64,000 nt of DNA, from positions 496,001 to 560,000 of the forward strand of contig CBDCAU010000008.1 in assembly GCA_965214115.1 (NCBI GenBank), given 5' to 3'. A program made the position numbers and the translations under genes. This DNA comes from Owenweeksia sp965214115 (GTDB lineage: Bacteria; Bacteroidota; Bacteroidia; Flavobacteriales; Schleiferiaceae). Below, in pieces: positions 17,201 to 25,490 of this stretch. The notes under the pieces were generated by a model. It ran no database searches, was not told the DNA's origin, and was given only the letters and a program-made list of their open reading frames with translations. Each line of letters starts with the position of its first letter. Position 1 is the stretch's first letter.

Positions 17201-17208
17201 CAAAATTA
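17201..17208 (-). promoter_or_regulatory. -7 box upstream of the DUF983 gene
   Basis: TAATTTTG followed by CGCGC on the minus strand. Confidence 0.4.
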
Positions 17209-17417
17209 CAGCCCAAAGTTGGCTAAGGCTACGCATTGATCTGCCGCTTTAGGGCGGATTTGTCCACATCGTCCAATTGGGTTGGTTTTAGTCGAAAAGC
17301 GGTGCTACGTAATTTGCCTCAAAAATTTCAAACCGATAAAAGTGCCTCCTCGCAAGGCACTCATTAAGGCAACCGGCCAAACGCACCGTTCGTCGAGGCT
17401 ATTTTTTCACCAAGTCA

Positions 17418-17840
17418 TTATGCCCATAATTGTATCACAATCCCCACAAGGCCTATGGCGAGGCAGAGCGGCGAAAAGAATCGGGTGTCCCACTTGGCAA
17501 ATTCCGTGGTGGTTATTTTTTTGAAAAATCCCACGTAGCGGAAATCCCCGATGGCGCGCAACAGAAAAAGGGACGGGACGATCCAGCCGCCGTAGCGGAA
17601 CACCCAATGGTCTAAATCGCAATCGAATAGTCCGGATTTGAACAGATAGAATATTCCAAAAAAAAGCAAGCCGATGCCCACGATTGCGCTGTCCGTCCGC
17701 TTGGGGTTCATCACGGGCGCGCCATCGGCCTTGGTGGGGATGGCTTGCTCAAAACCGAACGTGCCGCCCGCCACCCAATGGAAATGAACCCCGCCGAGGG
17801 TAAAGAAAACAAGGCTCAACAGAAGGGACAGAATGATCAT
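17418..17840 (-). CDS. DUF3995 family membrane protein
   Basis: 140 residues with four hydrophobic segments: MIILSLLLSLVFFTLGGVHF, IVGIGLLFFGIFYLFKSG, WIVPSLFLLRAIGDFRYVGF and PLCLAIGLVGIVIQL. The GGVHFHWVAGGTFGFEQAIP and PTKADG text is the DUF3995 signature. Function unknown. The 290 bp between it and DUF983 contain no gene, only AT-rich words of the type cgattgacgac. Confidence 0.75.
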   Translation of the reverse strand: MIILSLLLSLVFFTLGGVHFHWVAGGTFGFEQAIPTKADGAPVMNPKRTDSAIVGIGLLFFGIFYLFKSGLFDCDLDHWVFRYGGWIVPSLFLLRAIGDFRYVGFFKKITTTEFAKWDTRFFSPLCLAIGLVGIVIQLWA

Positions 17841-17864
17841 ATCCTAACAACTGGCGAGGCTTCC

Positions 17865-18440
17865 TTATAGTTTTTCGATGCTGATGAAATTGCCTAGATA
17901 GTTATTGCCAACGATCATCTTGATTTCGTAGGCCACGTCGTTGGTTTCGTCCATCAAAAGAATTTGCTGAGTGCTGCCATATTGATTGAAATTAGCGCCC
18001 GCCTCCCAACGGAAAAAAGTGCCGCCCGTAAAACTGTCGGAGCGGCGGGTATGGCCGGAGCGGGTAACCCCCGCACCACCCGCGGGTATGGCGTTGCCGT
18101 TGAAAGTGTTCAGGCTGGTGCCGCTCAGCGCAGCGGTACTGGTCATCCGAATCTCGAGCGAACGGTTACCATTGGTGGACATCTGCACGCTGATGTTGCC
18201 CAAGGTGACGGGCACGCCCGCGTTCAGAAAACCCGATGCTTTGGTCGCGCCTTGTTTCACGAGTTTTCCCGTGGCGGTATCGAGGGCGAGATTCATCGTG
18301 CCGCTGGTCTGTTCCGGCACGGTGTCAATGCGCAAGTCGCCGGCCACGTGCAGTTTGGCTTGTGGATTAGTGGTGCCGATGCCCACTTGCGCCATTCCCG
18401 CCACGGGCAGAAAGATGGAGAGAAAGAGTAGTTTTTTCAT
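17865..18440 (-). CDS. Secreted protein, paralog 1 of 3 with shared N-terminus
   Basis: 191 residues. The first 45 residues (MKKLLFLSIFLPVAGMAQ, VGIGTTNPQAKLHVAGDLRI) are shared with the next two genes; the GIGTTxPxAKLHV phrase is typical of Bacteroidota surface or tail-fibre-like proteins. The rest (about 75-191) is a beta-rich domain with TNGNRSLEIRMTSTAAL and DETNDVAYEIKMIVGN, unrelated to the ends of the paralogs. Probably secreted; binding role is a guess. Reads in the same direction as its two paralogs. Confidence 0.75.
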   Translation of the reverse strand: MKKLLFLSIFLPVAGMAQVGIGTTNPQAKLHVAGDLRIDTVPEQTSGTMNLALDTATGKLVKQGATKASGFLNAGVPVTLGNISVQMSTNGNRSLEIRMTSTAALSGTSLNTFNGNAIPAGGAGVTRSGHTRRSDSFTGGTFFRWEAGANFNQYGSTQQILLMDETNDVAYEIKMIVGNNYLGNFISIEKL

Positions 18441-18490
18441 TATTAGTTTTTGAAATTAGAGAAGGAGACAATCGCAATTTGGATGGTAGT

Positions 18491-19216
18491 TTAATTTCCC
18501 AAAAAGACAAATGTGTTCACGCTCAGCGTTTTGGGAGTGATGTCCAAATCTTGCTGTGCGACATTCCCGTTCAGGGATTCCGTAGTAATGGTATGGGAAT
18601 GCGCACCGGAGGTACTGGTGTTGAATGTGCCCAAGATCGTCCTATCGGTAGTGGCGGCAGAATTTTCAAACTTTCTACCACCGCCGGGGTCGTATGCATT
18701 CGCATCGGGGTTGGAACGGCGGCTAATGGAATGAGAATGGGCGCCATCCGTGGAGGTGGAGCCGCCCAAGGTGACATTCGGCAAATTGGCGCGCCCGATG
18801 GTCTTGGCGTTGCTGCCGCTGGTGGCCCCCAAAGTTCCCCCATCTTGGCTCAGGTAGGCGTCGGTGGCGTCGGGGAGGTTTCCAGAGAATCCAAGTGAAG
18901 CGGCCTCCGACTGCCGCGCGGCGTTGAGCGAGGTCAATGCCCGCCCGTCCAGTTTCACCCAGCCGCCGTGGTCGCCGCTTTGGAAGCCTTGCTTTACGTC
19001 GCCCATCGTGTGCGCCTTTTCGATGGCCTGTACCGCGAAAATCCGGTTGGCGGTGTCCACCACCACCATCTGCTCGGCCTCAGCGGTGGTTTTCAGACTG
19101 TCCACGCGAAGATCGCCTTGTACGTGCAGTTTGGCTTGCGGGCTGGCGGTGCCTACGCCCACTTGCGCCATTCCCGCCAAGGGCAAAAACGAGAGTGCAA
19201 AGAGTAGTTTTTTCAT
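18491..19216 (-). CDS. Secreted protein, paralog 2 of 3 with shared N-terminus
   Basis: About 241 residues from ATG 19216. The start MKKLLFALSFLPLAGMAQVG and VGTASPQAKLHVQGDLRV matches the neighbours. The C-terminal half resembles phage tail collar-like folds: QSGDHGGWVKLDGRALTSLN, LGFSGNLPDATDAYLSQDG, LGATSGSNAKTIGRANLPNV and a GAHSHSIS/GAHSHTIT pair of His-rich turns. These histidine turns are seen in collar and fibre tips that bind metal ions. The role here is inferred to be structural or adhesive. Confidence 0.72.
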   Translation of the reverse strand: MKKLLFALSFLPLAGMAQVGVGTASPQAKLHVQGDLRVDSLKTTAEAEQMVVVDTANRIFAVQAIEKAHTMGDVKQGFQSGDHGGWVKLDGRALTSLNAARQSEAASLGFSGNLPDATDAYLSQDGGTLGATSGSNAKTIGRANLPNVTLGGSTSTDGAHSHSISRRSNPDANAYDPGGGRKFENSAATTDRTILGTFNTSTSGAHSHTITTESLNGNVAQQDLDITPKTLSVNTFVFLGN

Positions 19217-19248
19217 TGCAAAAGGATTTTGAAATGGGTAAAAAATGA

Positions 19249-19884
19249 TCAAGGCAGTTCTTCGATGCTCATATAATTCCACACAGCATTGTACAAAGTT
19301 TGGGTGCTGCCCGCGCCCTGAAACGCCCAGACTGAGGCCGTTTCTCCGGCGTTCAATTCAATCAGCGCGTTGACGTTGCCCGTTGGCTTATAAACAGAGT
19401 TGCCGCCGCTGGAGTCAAAATTGCCAGCTACCGCAAAGTCGCTCCCGTTTTTGCGCACCACCACCGTATGCTCGGCATTGTTTGCGGCATTAGGATTGAA
19501 AGTCAATTGCGCCGTTATTCGATAGATTCCTTGACGGGGGGCGGTAAACACGCCAGTGGTTGTGTTCCAAGCCGAGGGAACAGTGTTGATGTCCGTGGCC
19601 GACCATATTATCCGAGTCGAGGTTAAATGAGGGATGGAATTGCCACTCGTCTTGGCGGAAATACGCACCAAAGTATCTGACTGCGGCCGCGTGGCCTGCA
19701 GTGCCAATTTGTTGGTGGCGGTATCCAGTACCACCTTCAAATCGGAGGTACCGATGGTCCTCATCGAGTCCACGCGCAAATCGCCTTGGATGTGCAGTTT
19801 GGCCTGCGGGCTGGTGGTGCCCACGCCCACTTGCGCCATTCCCGCCAAGGGGAGGAAAATTGAGAGGAAGAGTAGTTTTTTCAT
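19249..19884 (-). CDS. Secreted protein, paralog 3 of 3, C1q/TNF-like C-terminus
   Basis: 211 residues. The same N-terminus (MKKLLFLSIFLPLAGMAQVG, VGTTSPQAKLHIQGDLRV) precedes a jelly-roll-like domain: WNTTTGVFTAPRQGIYRITA, AEHTVVVRKNGSDFAV, ALIELNAGETASVWAFQG and a final YNAVWNYMSIEELP. The pattern GVFTAPxxGxYxxxA is the C1q-like fold. Such domains trimerise and bind ligands. First gene of the three in transcription order; separated from paralog 2 by 32 bp, so likely one transcript. Confidence 0.75.
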   Translation of the reverse strand: MKKLLFLSIFLPLAGMAQVGVGTTSPQAKLHIQGDLRVDSMRTIGTSDLKVVLDTATNKLALQATRPQSDTLVRISAKTSGNSIPHLTSTRIIWSATDINTVPSAWNTTTGVFTAPRQGIYRITAQLTFNPNAANNAEHTVVVRKNGSDFAVAGNFDSSGGNSVYKPTGNVNALIELNAGETASVWAFQGAGSTQTLYNAVWNYMSIEELP

Positions 19885-19917
19885 TGTAAAAAGAGGGGTT
19901 TTAGGAATTTTTGCACA

Positions 19918-19932
19918 CGCGATACAATCGCG
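19918..19932. repeat. Hairpin CGCGATACAATCGCG
   Basis: Exact inverse of the copy at 22631-22645; identity extends to 17 bp (ACGCGATACAATCGCGC). The two copies bracket the 823-residue gene in opposite orientation. Confidence 0.6.
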
Positions 19933-19964
19933 CGGCAGCGTGAAAAATTAGAGTTTCAGAAATT

Positions 19965-22436
19965 TCAGTTCAAGATTTTTTGAGAATACACCGCTTGGCC
20001 GCTGGCATCCTGCACTTTCAGCAGATACACGCCGCGCGCTTGGTTTTTCATTTTGATTTGGATGATTTTGCCGCCGCGCGTTTTGTCGGCTTCCGCCAAT
20101 AGCGCCCCGCGCAGGTCGTACAGTTTCACCGTGGCCGGCGCATCGTGGTTTTCCATATTGATGTTCAGCAGGCCGTTTTCCGCGAAAGCGAAAATGCCGC
20201 TCGCGTTTTCCAATTCGGCCATTCCCACGGCGCTTTTATTAAAATGAAGAACGAAACGTCCCGCTGCATTGCCCGCGCCGTGTGAAAACGAATAGCCGCC
20301 CGCCCGCAGATCCACGGTTTTTTGTTGTTGCAAATCTTCCAAATCCACCGTCCAATCGTGGGGCAGATAATCCGCCGCCACTTGGATTTTAAACGTCCCC
20401 GCCGAGTCGTGCGCAAAAAAGAGCGGCTCGCTGTGGGAGGTGAAATTCTCGTCCAAACCATTGTGCACGAAGGCCTTGCCCGCGATTTCCGTATAAAGGT
20501 TCGGGAAAAAGTGGTTCATCATTTTCTTGGCGTCCGCGCCGCTGTTGTCTTTTCCGTTGGAATATTGGGCGTCGAACCCAATCACCGTTTCGTCAAAGCG
20601 GTCGCTGCCCGCGCGGCCGGCTTTCAGTTTTAAAAACTGCCCCGCACTGCCCGCCACGCGGTACAAATCCGGTGTGTTCAAATTCCTTTGCGAATTGTCC
20701 AAATTCAAATTGCCGCTCGCCGTGGCTTCCACAAAAAAGCCCTGCCCTGTTGCCAAATTTTTTGTGCCGCCCAGCGTGCCCGTTCCCAGTGTAGCATTGT
20801 AGGATTGGAAAACCGAAGTGTTGGGCGGCCCGCTTTGAATGTAATAAGTTTTGGTAATGATAGTGGGATTGTCCGTGGTCAGTTCATCAAAATCCAAGGC
20901 ACTGGGATAGGGATTCGGAATGTAATTCCAACCTTCGGTGTTTTGCCCGTTCACCGTTACCGGAATCGCCTGCGCGCCGTCCAGCAAATCGCCCGTGGCG
21001 GTAAGCGTGGCCGAGTTTCCACCAAAATTGTTGCTGAGGTAAATCTGATAGGCGGTCGTTCCCAAATCGTCGGTGGCGGCGGCCATCACCCAGTCACCTT
21101 CATTATCGATGTCACTGTCGGTCGTCGGGTCGTATTTATAAATGTTGTGCGAATTCACATCATTGGTAATATTAATGAGCGCACCGGAAATGTTGCTCAC
21201 TTTTCCTGAAACGGGGAACGCATTGTTGTACCAGCGCGGCGAGGCGCTCGCCAAATAGGTCTGCCAATCCGCCGCGCCTTCCACCTTGCCGATGAGCTGG
21301 CCATAGCCGGTGGAATCGGCTTGCACGGTGGCCTTCTTTTCCACCACCATAGTATTCCCGCCAAGGTCAATGGACGCGTTCGGCGCGATGGTCAAGGCGC
21401 GGGCGTACACGATGTCGGTCAGGCTCGCATTGCCCGCCACGATGGCGATGCTGTCGCAAAAATTGGCCGTGCCGTTGGGGTCGGTGTTCCAACCATTATT
21501 ATAAACGTAAGTGGTATTGGGGCCGCCGCAGTCTTGCGCTTCAAATACGGCGTAGTAGGTGTCAAAATTTTTGGCACCGGTGATGCTTTGCGAATACAGC
21601 CCGCCGCTGTTGCCCGCGTTTTGAAAAGTGGTGGGGACAATCCAGCGGTCAATGTCATCATCGTAAAAAACCACGGTGCTACTGTCGCGCGCAAAGTCGG
21701 AGAATTCCCGCGCCGCTGGCCAGCTCAAGTCCATATCGGCGGTAGTGGCCTCGCCGCCGCTGACGTACCAAGCGCTTTGCACCACATTGTTGGTAAAGGG
21801 CAGAAACTTGATAGGATTATAAGAGGCGTAGGCCGTGTTTTCGGCGCGCGCACCCAGCGTATCGGGGGCGGTGGGATTGATTGTAATCGGGGTGTAGCTG
21901 TCCGCGCCAATCGGGAATTCGGTAGTGCCGCTCGCAAAGCGCCGCAGCTCGCCCGTGCCGGAAGTCTTAATATAACGGGTAGCCGACTGCCCCGCAATAA
22001 AACCGGCGCCGGTGCCCAATACGCCCACCGTCAAATCGTAGTTGGCAATGTCCAGCAGGCCATCCTCCAACTGCAAAGTGCCGGAAACAGTGGCATCCGC
22101 ACTCAGCGACGCGCCATTGCTATTATTCAATAAAAGTTGGGGGATGGTGGCATCGGCAAAATCCAAGTTTTGCTGCGCCGTGCCCGTCAAAGCCAGAAAG
22201 CCCCCGCCAGCCACGGCCGTACCGCTGTCTAAAGTTACGTGGCCCGTGGCGGCCAAGGTATCGGCGATGGTTATGGTGGCATTGTCGCCATCGGTGGAGG
22301 CGGTCTGCAAATCACCATTTATATATAGGCCGCCCGTAGAGACGTAAAGTTGTTCGGCTTCCACATAGAGTTGAGCGCTGGAAAAAGTAGCCGAAAGCCC
22401 AAGGACGGCCACGGCCGCTGGTTTTAGGAGATTCAT
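19965..22436 (-). CDS. Large secreted beta-rich protein with T9SS type A tail
   Basis: 823 residues. Signal peptide MNLLKPAAVAVLGLSATFSS-AQ, then repeated short beta units (LYVEAEQLYVSTGGLYINGD, ATITIADTLAATGHVTLDSG) that suggest a beta-helix stalk, a long middle region with Ala/Gly/Thr/Asn-rich strands, and a C-terminal sorting tail (LLNINMENHDAPATVKLYD, ARGVYLLKVQDASGQ, VYSQKILN). It should be exported by the T9SS and anchored on the surface. I do not recognise an enzyme domain. It lies upstream of the three paralogous secreted genes on the same strand. Confidence 0.82.
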   Translation of the reverse strand: MNLLKPAAVAVLGLSATFSSAQLYVEAEQLYVSTGGLYINGDLQTASTDGDNATITIADTLAATGHVTLDSGTAVAGGGFLALTGTAQQNLDFADATIPQLLLNNSNGASLSADATVSGTLQLEDGLLDIANYDLTVGVLGTGAGFIAGQSATRYIKTSGTGELRRFASGTTEFPIGADSYTPITINPTAPDTLGARAENTAYASYNPIKFLPFTNNVVQSAWYVSGGEATTADMDLSWPAAREFSDFARDSSTVVFYDDDIDRWIVPTTFQNAGNSGGLYSQSITGAKNFDTYYAVFEAQDCGGPNTTYVYNNGWNTDPNGTANFCDSIAIVAGNASLTDIVYARALTIAPNASIDLGGNTMVVEKKATVQADSTGYGQLIGKVEGAADWQTYLASASPRWYNNAFPVSGKVSNISGALINITNDVNSHNIYKYDPTTDSDIDNEGDWVMAAATDDLGTTAYQIYLSNNFGGNSATLTATGDLLDGAQAIPVTVNGQNTEGWNYIPNPYPSALDFDELTTDNPTIITKTYYIQSGPPNTSVFQSYNATLGTGTLGGTKNLATGQGFFVEATASGNLNLDNSQRNLNTPDLYRVAGSAGQFLKLKAGRAGSDRFDETVIGFDAQYSNGKDNSGADAKKMMNHFFPNLYTEIAGKAFVHNGLDENFTSHSEPLFFAHDSAGTFKIQVAADYLPHDWTVDLEDLQQQKTVDLRAGGYSFSHGAGNAAGRFVLHFNKSAVGMAELENASGIFAFAENGLLNINMENHDAPATVKLYDLRGALLAEADKTRGGKIIQIKMKNQARGVYLLKVQDASGQAVYSQKILN

Positions 22437-22630
22437 CAGAGTAGTTTTAGAAGTAAATGTTGCGCAAAAGAAAGGCGTAGCTACCGCATCTGCAACTTTT
22501 TGATAATCAAAATGTTAGAAGATAAAATAAGTGTAAAAAACTTGTTTTTGTAAGTGGTTGATTACAAAATGGTTTTGGGATTTGGGTGTGGAAAAATTTT
22601 TTTTTGGGGTTCGCGGGTGCGCCGCTGGTG

Positions 22631-22645
22631 CGCGATTGTATCGCG
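22631..22645. repeat. Hairpin CGCGATTGTATCGCG
   Basis: Reverse complement of the 19918-19932 element, between the 823-residue gene and the tandem array. Confidence 0.6.
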
Positions 22646-22662
22646 TATCCAAAAAAGCGATT

Positions 22663-22854
22663 TTACCCAATTACCCAATTACCCAATTACCCAATTACCC
22701 AATTACCCAATTACCCAATTACCCAATTACCCAATTACCCAATTACCCAATTACCCAATTACCCAATTACCCAATTACCCAATTACCCAATTACCCAATT
22801 ACCCAATTACCCAATTACCCAATTACCCAATTACCCAATTACCCAATTACCCAA
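22663..22854. repeat. Tandem array, 24 perfect units of TTACCCAA
   Basis: 192 bp of an 8-bp unit with no variant units. It ends 15 bp before the ABC-F start codon and two bases before a TACCTTTG box. The unit is not a multiple of three and has no stop in any frame, so all three forward frames are open through it and repeat the peptide PNYPITQL. Perfect units indicate recent expansion by slippage. A slippage-controlled switch of the ABC-F gene is possible. Confidence 0.97.
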
Positions 22855-22856
22855 TT

Positions 22857-22864
22857 TACCTTTG
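22857..22864 (+). promoter_or_regulatory. -7 box TACCTTTG directly before the ABC-F gene
   Basis: Followed by CCGCA and then ATG, only 5 bp from box to start codon. The tandem array occupies the place of the -33 element, and no TTG is present there. Confidence 0.5.
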
Positions 22865-22869
22865 CCGCA

Positions 22870-24807
22870 ATGACAGGCATCAACAACATCCGGCTCCAGT
22901 ACAACGACCGCGAAATTTTCAAGGGCGTTTCCTTTTTGATAAACCCCAACGAGAAAATCGGGCTGGTGGGCAGCAACGGCGCGGGCAAGTCCACCTTGCT
23001 GAAAATCATCGCGGGGGAAATTTCGGCCGACGCGGGCAACGTGAGCCAGCCCAAGGATTTCAAAATCGGCTACCTGCCGCAGGAGTTGCCGCTGCACGAC
23101 GGCCGCACGGTGTGGGAAGAGGCCGAGTCCGCTTTCGCGGAAATCCAGTCCATCCAAGAAAAAATCGACCAAATAAACATGCAACTGGCTGAACGCGAGG
23201 ATTATGAGAGCGACAGCTATTTGCAGTTGATTGAGGATTTGAACGTGCTGACGGAAAAATTCACGATGATTGGCGGCTACACTTACCACGGCGATTTGGA
23301 AAAAATTCTGACCGGACTTGGTTTTTTGCCCTCCGATTTTGAGCGGCAGACCACTGAATTTTCGGGCGGCTGGCGGATGCGGATTGAGCTGGCCAAATTG
23401 CTCTTGGCGAAAAACGATTTGCTCCTTTTGGACGAGCCCACCAACCATCTCGACATCAATTCCATCATCTGGCTCGAAGAGTTTTTGCAAGAATATGAAG
23501 GCGCGATTTTGATGGTGAGCCACGACCGCACTTTTCTTGATGCGATTACCAAACGGACGGTGGAAATTGTGTATGGGAAAATTTATGACTATCCCGTGCC
23601 GTATTCCAAGTTTACGGAATTACGGGAAGAGCGCAGAACCTTACAAAAACAAGAATTAAAAAATCAGGAAAAGGAAGTAAAACATACCGAACAACTGATC
23701 GAAAAATTTCGGTATAAAGCGAGCAAGGCCAGTTTCGCCCAAAATCTTATCAAAAAATTGGATAAGATGGAAATGATAGAAGTGGATGATGAGGATGCGA
23801 AAAAAATCCACTTCCGCTTTCCGCCCGCGCCGCGCTCCGGCAAGGTGGTGGTGGACGCCGAAAACCTCTCCAAGTCGTATGACGAAAAAACGGTTTTTAA
23901 GAATGTCGATATTTCCATTAACCGTTTGGAAAAAGTGGCGTTCGTCGGACAGAACGGGCAAGGAAAATCCACCTTAGTGAAAATCATCGCGGAGAACCTG
24001 CCGCATTCAGGAAAATTGGAAATTGGCCACAACGTAGAAATCGGCTACTACGCGCAGGAACAGGCGAAAACACTGGACGGCAATAAAACTTTGCTGCAAA
24101 CCATTGAGGATGCCGCGCCGGAAGATTTGCGGAAACGCGCCCGTGATTTTCTGGGCAGTTTTCTCTTCACCGGTGACGATGTGGAGAAAAAAGTGAAGGT
24201 GCTTTCAGGTGGCGAAAAAGGGCGGGTAGCGCTGTGCAAATTGCTGCTGAACCCCAACAACCTTTTGGTGATGGACGAACCGACCAACCACCTCGATATG
24301 AAGTCCAAAGAGATGCTGAAAAACGCCCTGCAAGAGTTTGACGGCACCTTGATTTTGGTCTCGCACGACCGTTATTTTTTGAACGGTTTAGCCGATAAAA
24401 TCTTTGAATTTCGCGAAGGGAAAGTGAAACAGTTTTTAGGTACGATTGAAGAATATTTGAATGCCCGAAAACTGGAGGATTTCCGTCAATTAGAGCGAAA
24501 TTCCGAATCGCAAAAAAAGGATGAAATACCGAAAAACGGAAAGAATGATTATAAGGAGCGAAAACAGCGCGATAAAGATTTGCGAAACGCGGAAAATTCC
24601 ATCAAAAAATTAGAAAAAGAAATCGAAAAATTGGAAACCGAAATCGCGGATTTGGACGCAAAACTCTTAGACCCCGAACAGTTCAAGGAACTTTCCAAGG
24701 ATCCTGATTATTTTCAAAAATACGAGGCAAAAAAAGCGAAGCTGGATAAGAAGATGGAGGAGTGGGAAAAAGCTGAGCGAAAGCTGCAAGGATTGGAACG
24801 CGGATGA
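22870..24807 (+). CDS. ABC-F family ATPase (ribosome-associated, YdiF/Uup-like)
   Basis: 645 residues from ATG 22870. Two ATP-binding domains: Walker A GLVGSNGAGKSTLLKI and FVGQNGQGKSTLVKI; signatures EFSGGWRMRIELAK and LSGGEKGRVALCK; Walker B LLLLDEPTNHLD and LLVMDEPTNHLD. The linker between domains is Lys/Glu-rich (EERRTLQKQELKNQEKEVKH), and a coiled coil with a C-terminal tail (about 560-645) follows. ABC-F proteins act on the ribosome as translation factors or antibiotic protectors; no membrane segment is present. A longer reading from TTG 22558 through the array was rejected because the first motif starts at ATG 22870. Confidence 0.93.
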   Translation: MTGINNIRLQYNDREIFKGVSFLINPNEKIGLVGSNGAGKSTLLKIIAGEISADAGNVSQPKDFKIGYLPQELPLHDGRTVWEEAESAFAEIQSIQEKIDQINMQLAEREDYESDSYLQLIEDLNVLTEKFTMIGGYTYHGDLEKILTGLGFLPSDFERQTTEFSGGWRMRIELAKLLLAKNDLLLLDEPTNHLDINSIIWLEEFLQEYEGAILMVSHDRTFLDAITKRTVEIVYGKIYDYPVPYSKFTELREERRTLQKQELKNQEKEVKHTEQLIEKFRYKASKASFAQNLIKKLDKMEMIEVDDEDAKKIHFRFPPAPRSGKVVVDAENLSKSYDEKTVFKNVDISINRLEKVAFVGQNGQGKSTLVKIIAENLPHSGKLEIGHNVEIGYYAQEQAKTLDGNKTLLQTIEDAAPEDLRKRARDFLGSFLFTGDDVEKKVKVLSGGEKGRVALCKLLLNPNNLLVMDEPTNHLDMKSKEMLKNALQEFDGTLILVSHDRYFLNGLADKIFEFREGKVKQFLGTIEEYLNARKLEDFRQLERNSESQKKDEIPKNGKNDYKERKQRDKDLRNAENSIKKLEKEIEKLETEIADLDAKLLDPEQFKELSKDPDYFQKYEAKKAKLDKKMEEWEKAERKLQGLERG

Positions 24808-24837
24808 CGCGGATTGGGCTGATTTTTACTGATTTTT

Positions 24838-25488
24838 TTATGGAAACTTTGAATTATGGAGAATTTCAAGAAACTCGCCGCGCGGAATCTCATAGGCGCC
24901 CAAAGAAGCTAAGTGCTTAGTATAAGATTGACAGTCAATTAGTTCCATTCCCAAACCTCCCAAATGGTCACACATCTCGATGAAGGCCATTTTGCTGGCG
25001 TTGCTCACGGTGGAAAACATCGAATCGCCGCTGAAAGTGCCGTTGATGATAAACCCGTAAAGGCCGCCCACCAGTTCCCAATCCAAATAGGCCTCGTAAG
25101 AGTGGGCGTAGCCGCGCCGGTGCAAGTCCAAGATGGCATATTTCAAATCGTCGGTGAGCCAAGTGCCGTCCTGTCCTTTGCGCGGCGTGTTTTGGCAACC
25201 TTCCAAGACCCCTTCAAAATCGGTATCTATCATTATATCAAATCGTTTTTGATTGATTAGGTTACGTGAACTTTTGCTGATTTTTACCTCTGACGGCCTC
25301 AGCACCATTCGTTTTTGTGGACTGTACCAATGGACGATGCCATCATATTTTCCCCACGGAAAAATCCCGTTTTGATAGGCCGCAAGCAAACGCGACGGCA
25401 AAAAGTCGCCTCCAATCGCCACCAAGTCGCCCTCAAACTCATCAGACTTCGGAAACCAAATTTCAGGCGGAAGTTGATAAATTGGCAT
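24838..25488 (-). CDS. aat: Leucyl/phenylalanyl-tRNA--protein transferase
   Basis: 216 residues from ATG 25488: MPIYQLPPEIWFPKSDEF, then LLAAYQNGIFPWGKYD, VHWYSPQKRMVLRP, DGTWLTDDLKYAILDLHRRG, AHSYEAYLDWELVGGLYG and TFSGDSMFSTVSNASKMAF. These are the Aat signature blocks. The enzyme adds Leu or Phe to proteins with N-terminal Lys or Arg, marking them for ClpAP through the N-end rule. It starts two bases after the stop of atoE and so probably shares its transcript. Confidence 0.95.
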   Translation of the reverse strand: MPIYQLPPEIWFPKSDEFEGDLVAIGGDFLPSRLLAAYQNGIFPWGKYDGIVHWYSPQKRMVLRPSEVKISKSSRNLINQKRFDIMIDTDFEGVLEGCQNTPRKGQDGTWLTDDLKYAILDLHRRGYAHSYEAYLDWELVGGLYGFIINGTFSGDSMFSTVSNASKMAFIEMCDHLGGLGMELIDCQSYTKHLASLGAYEIPRGEFLEILHNSKFP

Positions 25489-25490
25489 AT

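Noticed and set aside
22663..22854. Possible CRISPR array
   Set aside because: It is a pure 8-bp tandem repeat with no spacers and no cas genes nearby.
22558..22869. N-terminal extension of the ABC-F protein through the PNYPITQL repeat
   Set aside because: The repeat has no stops in any frame, so the open frame is a chance effect; the family start is at ATG 22870, preceded by a promoter box.
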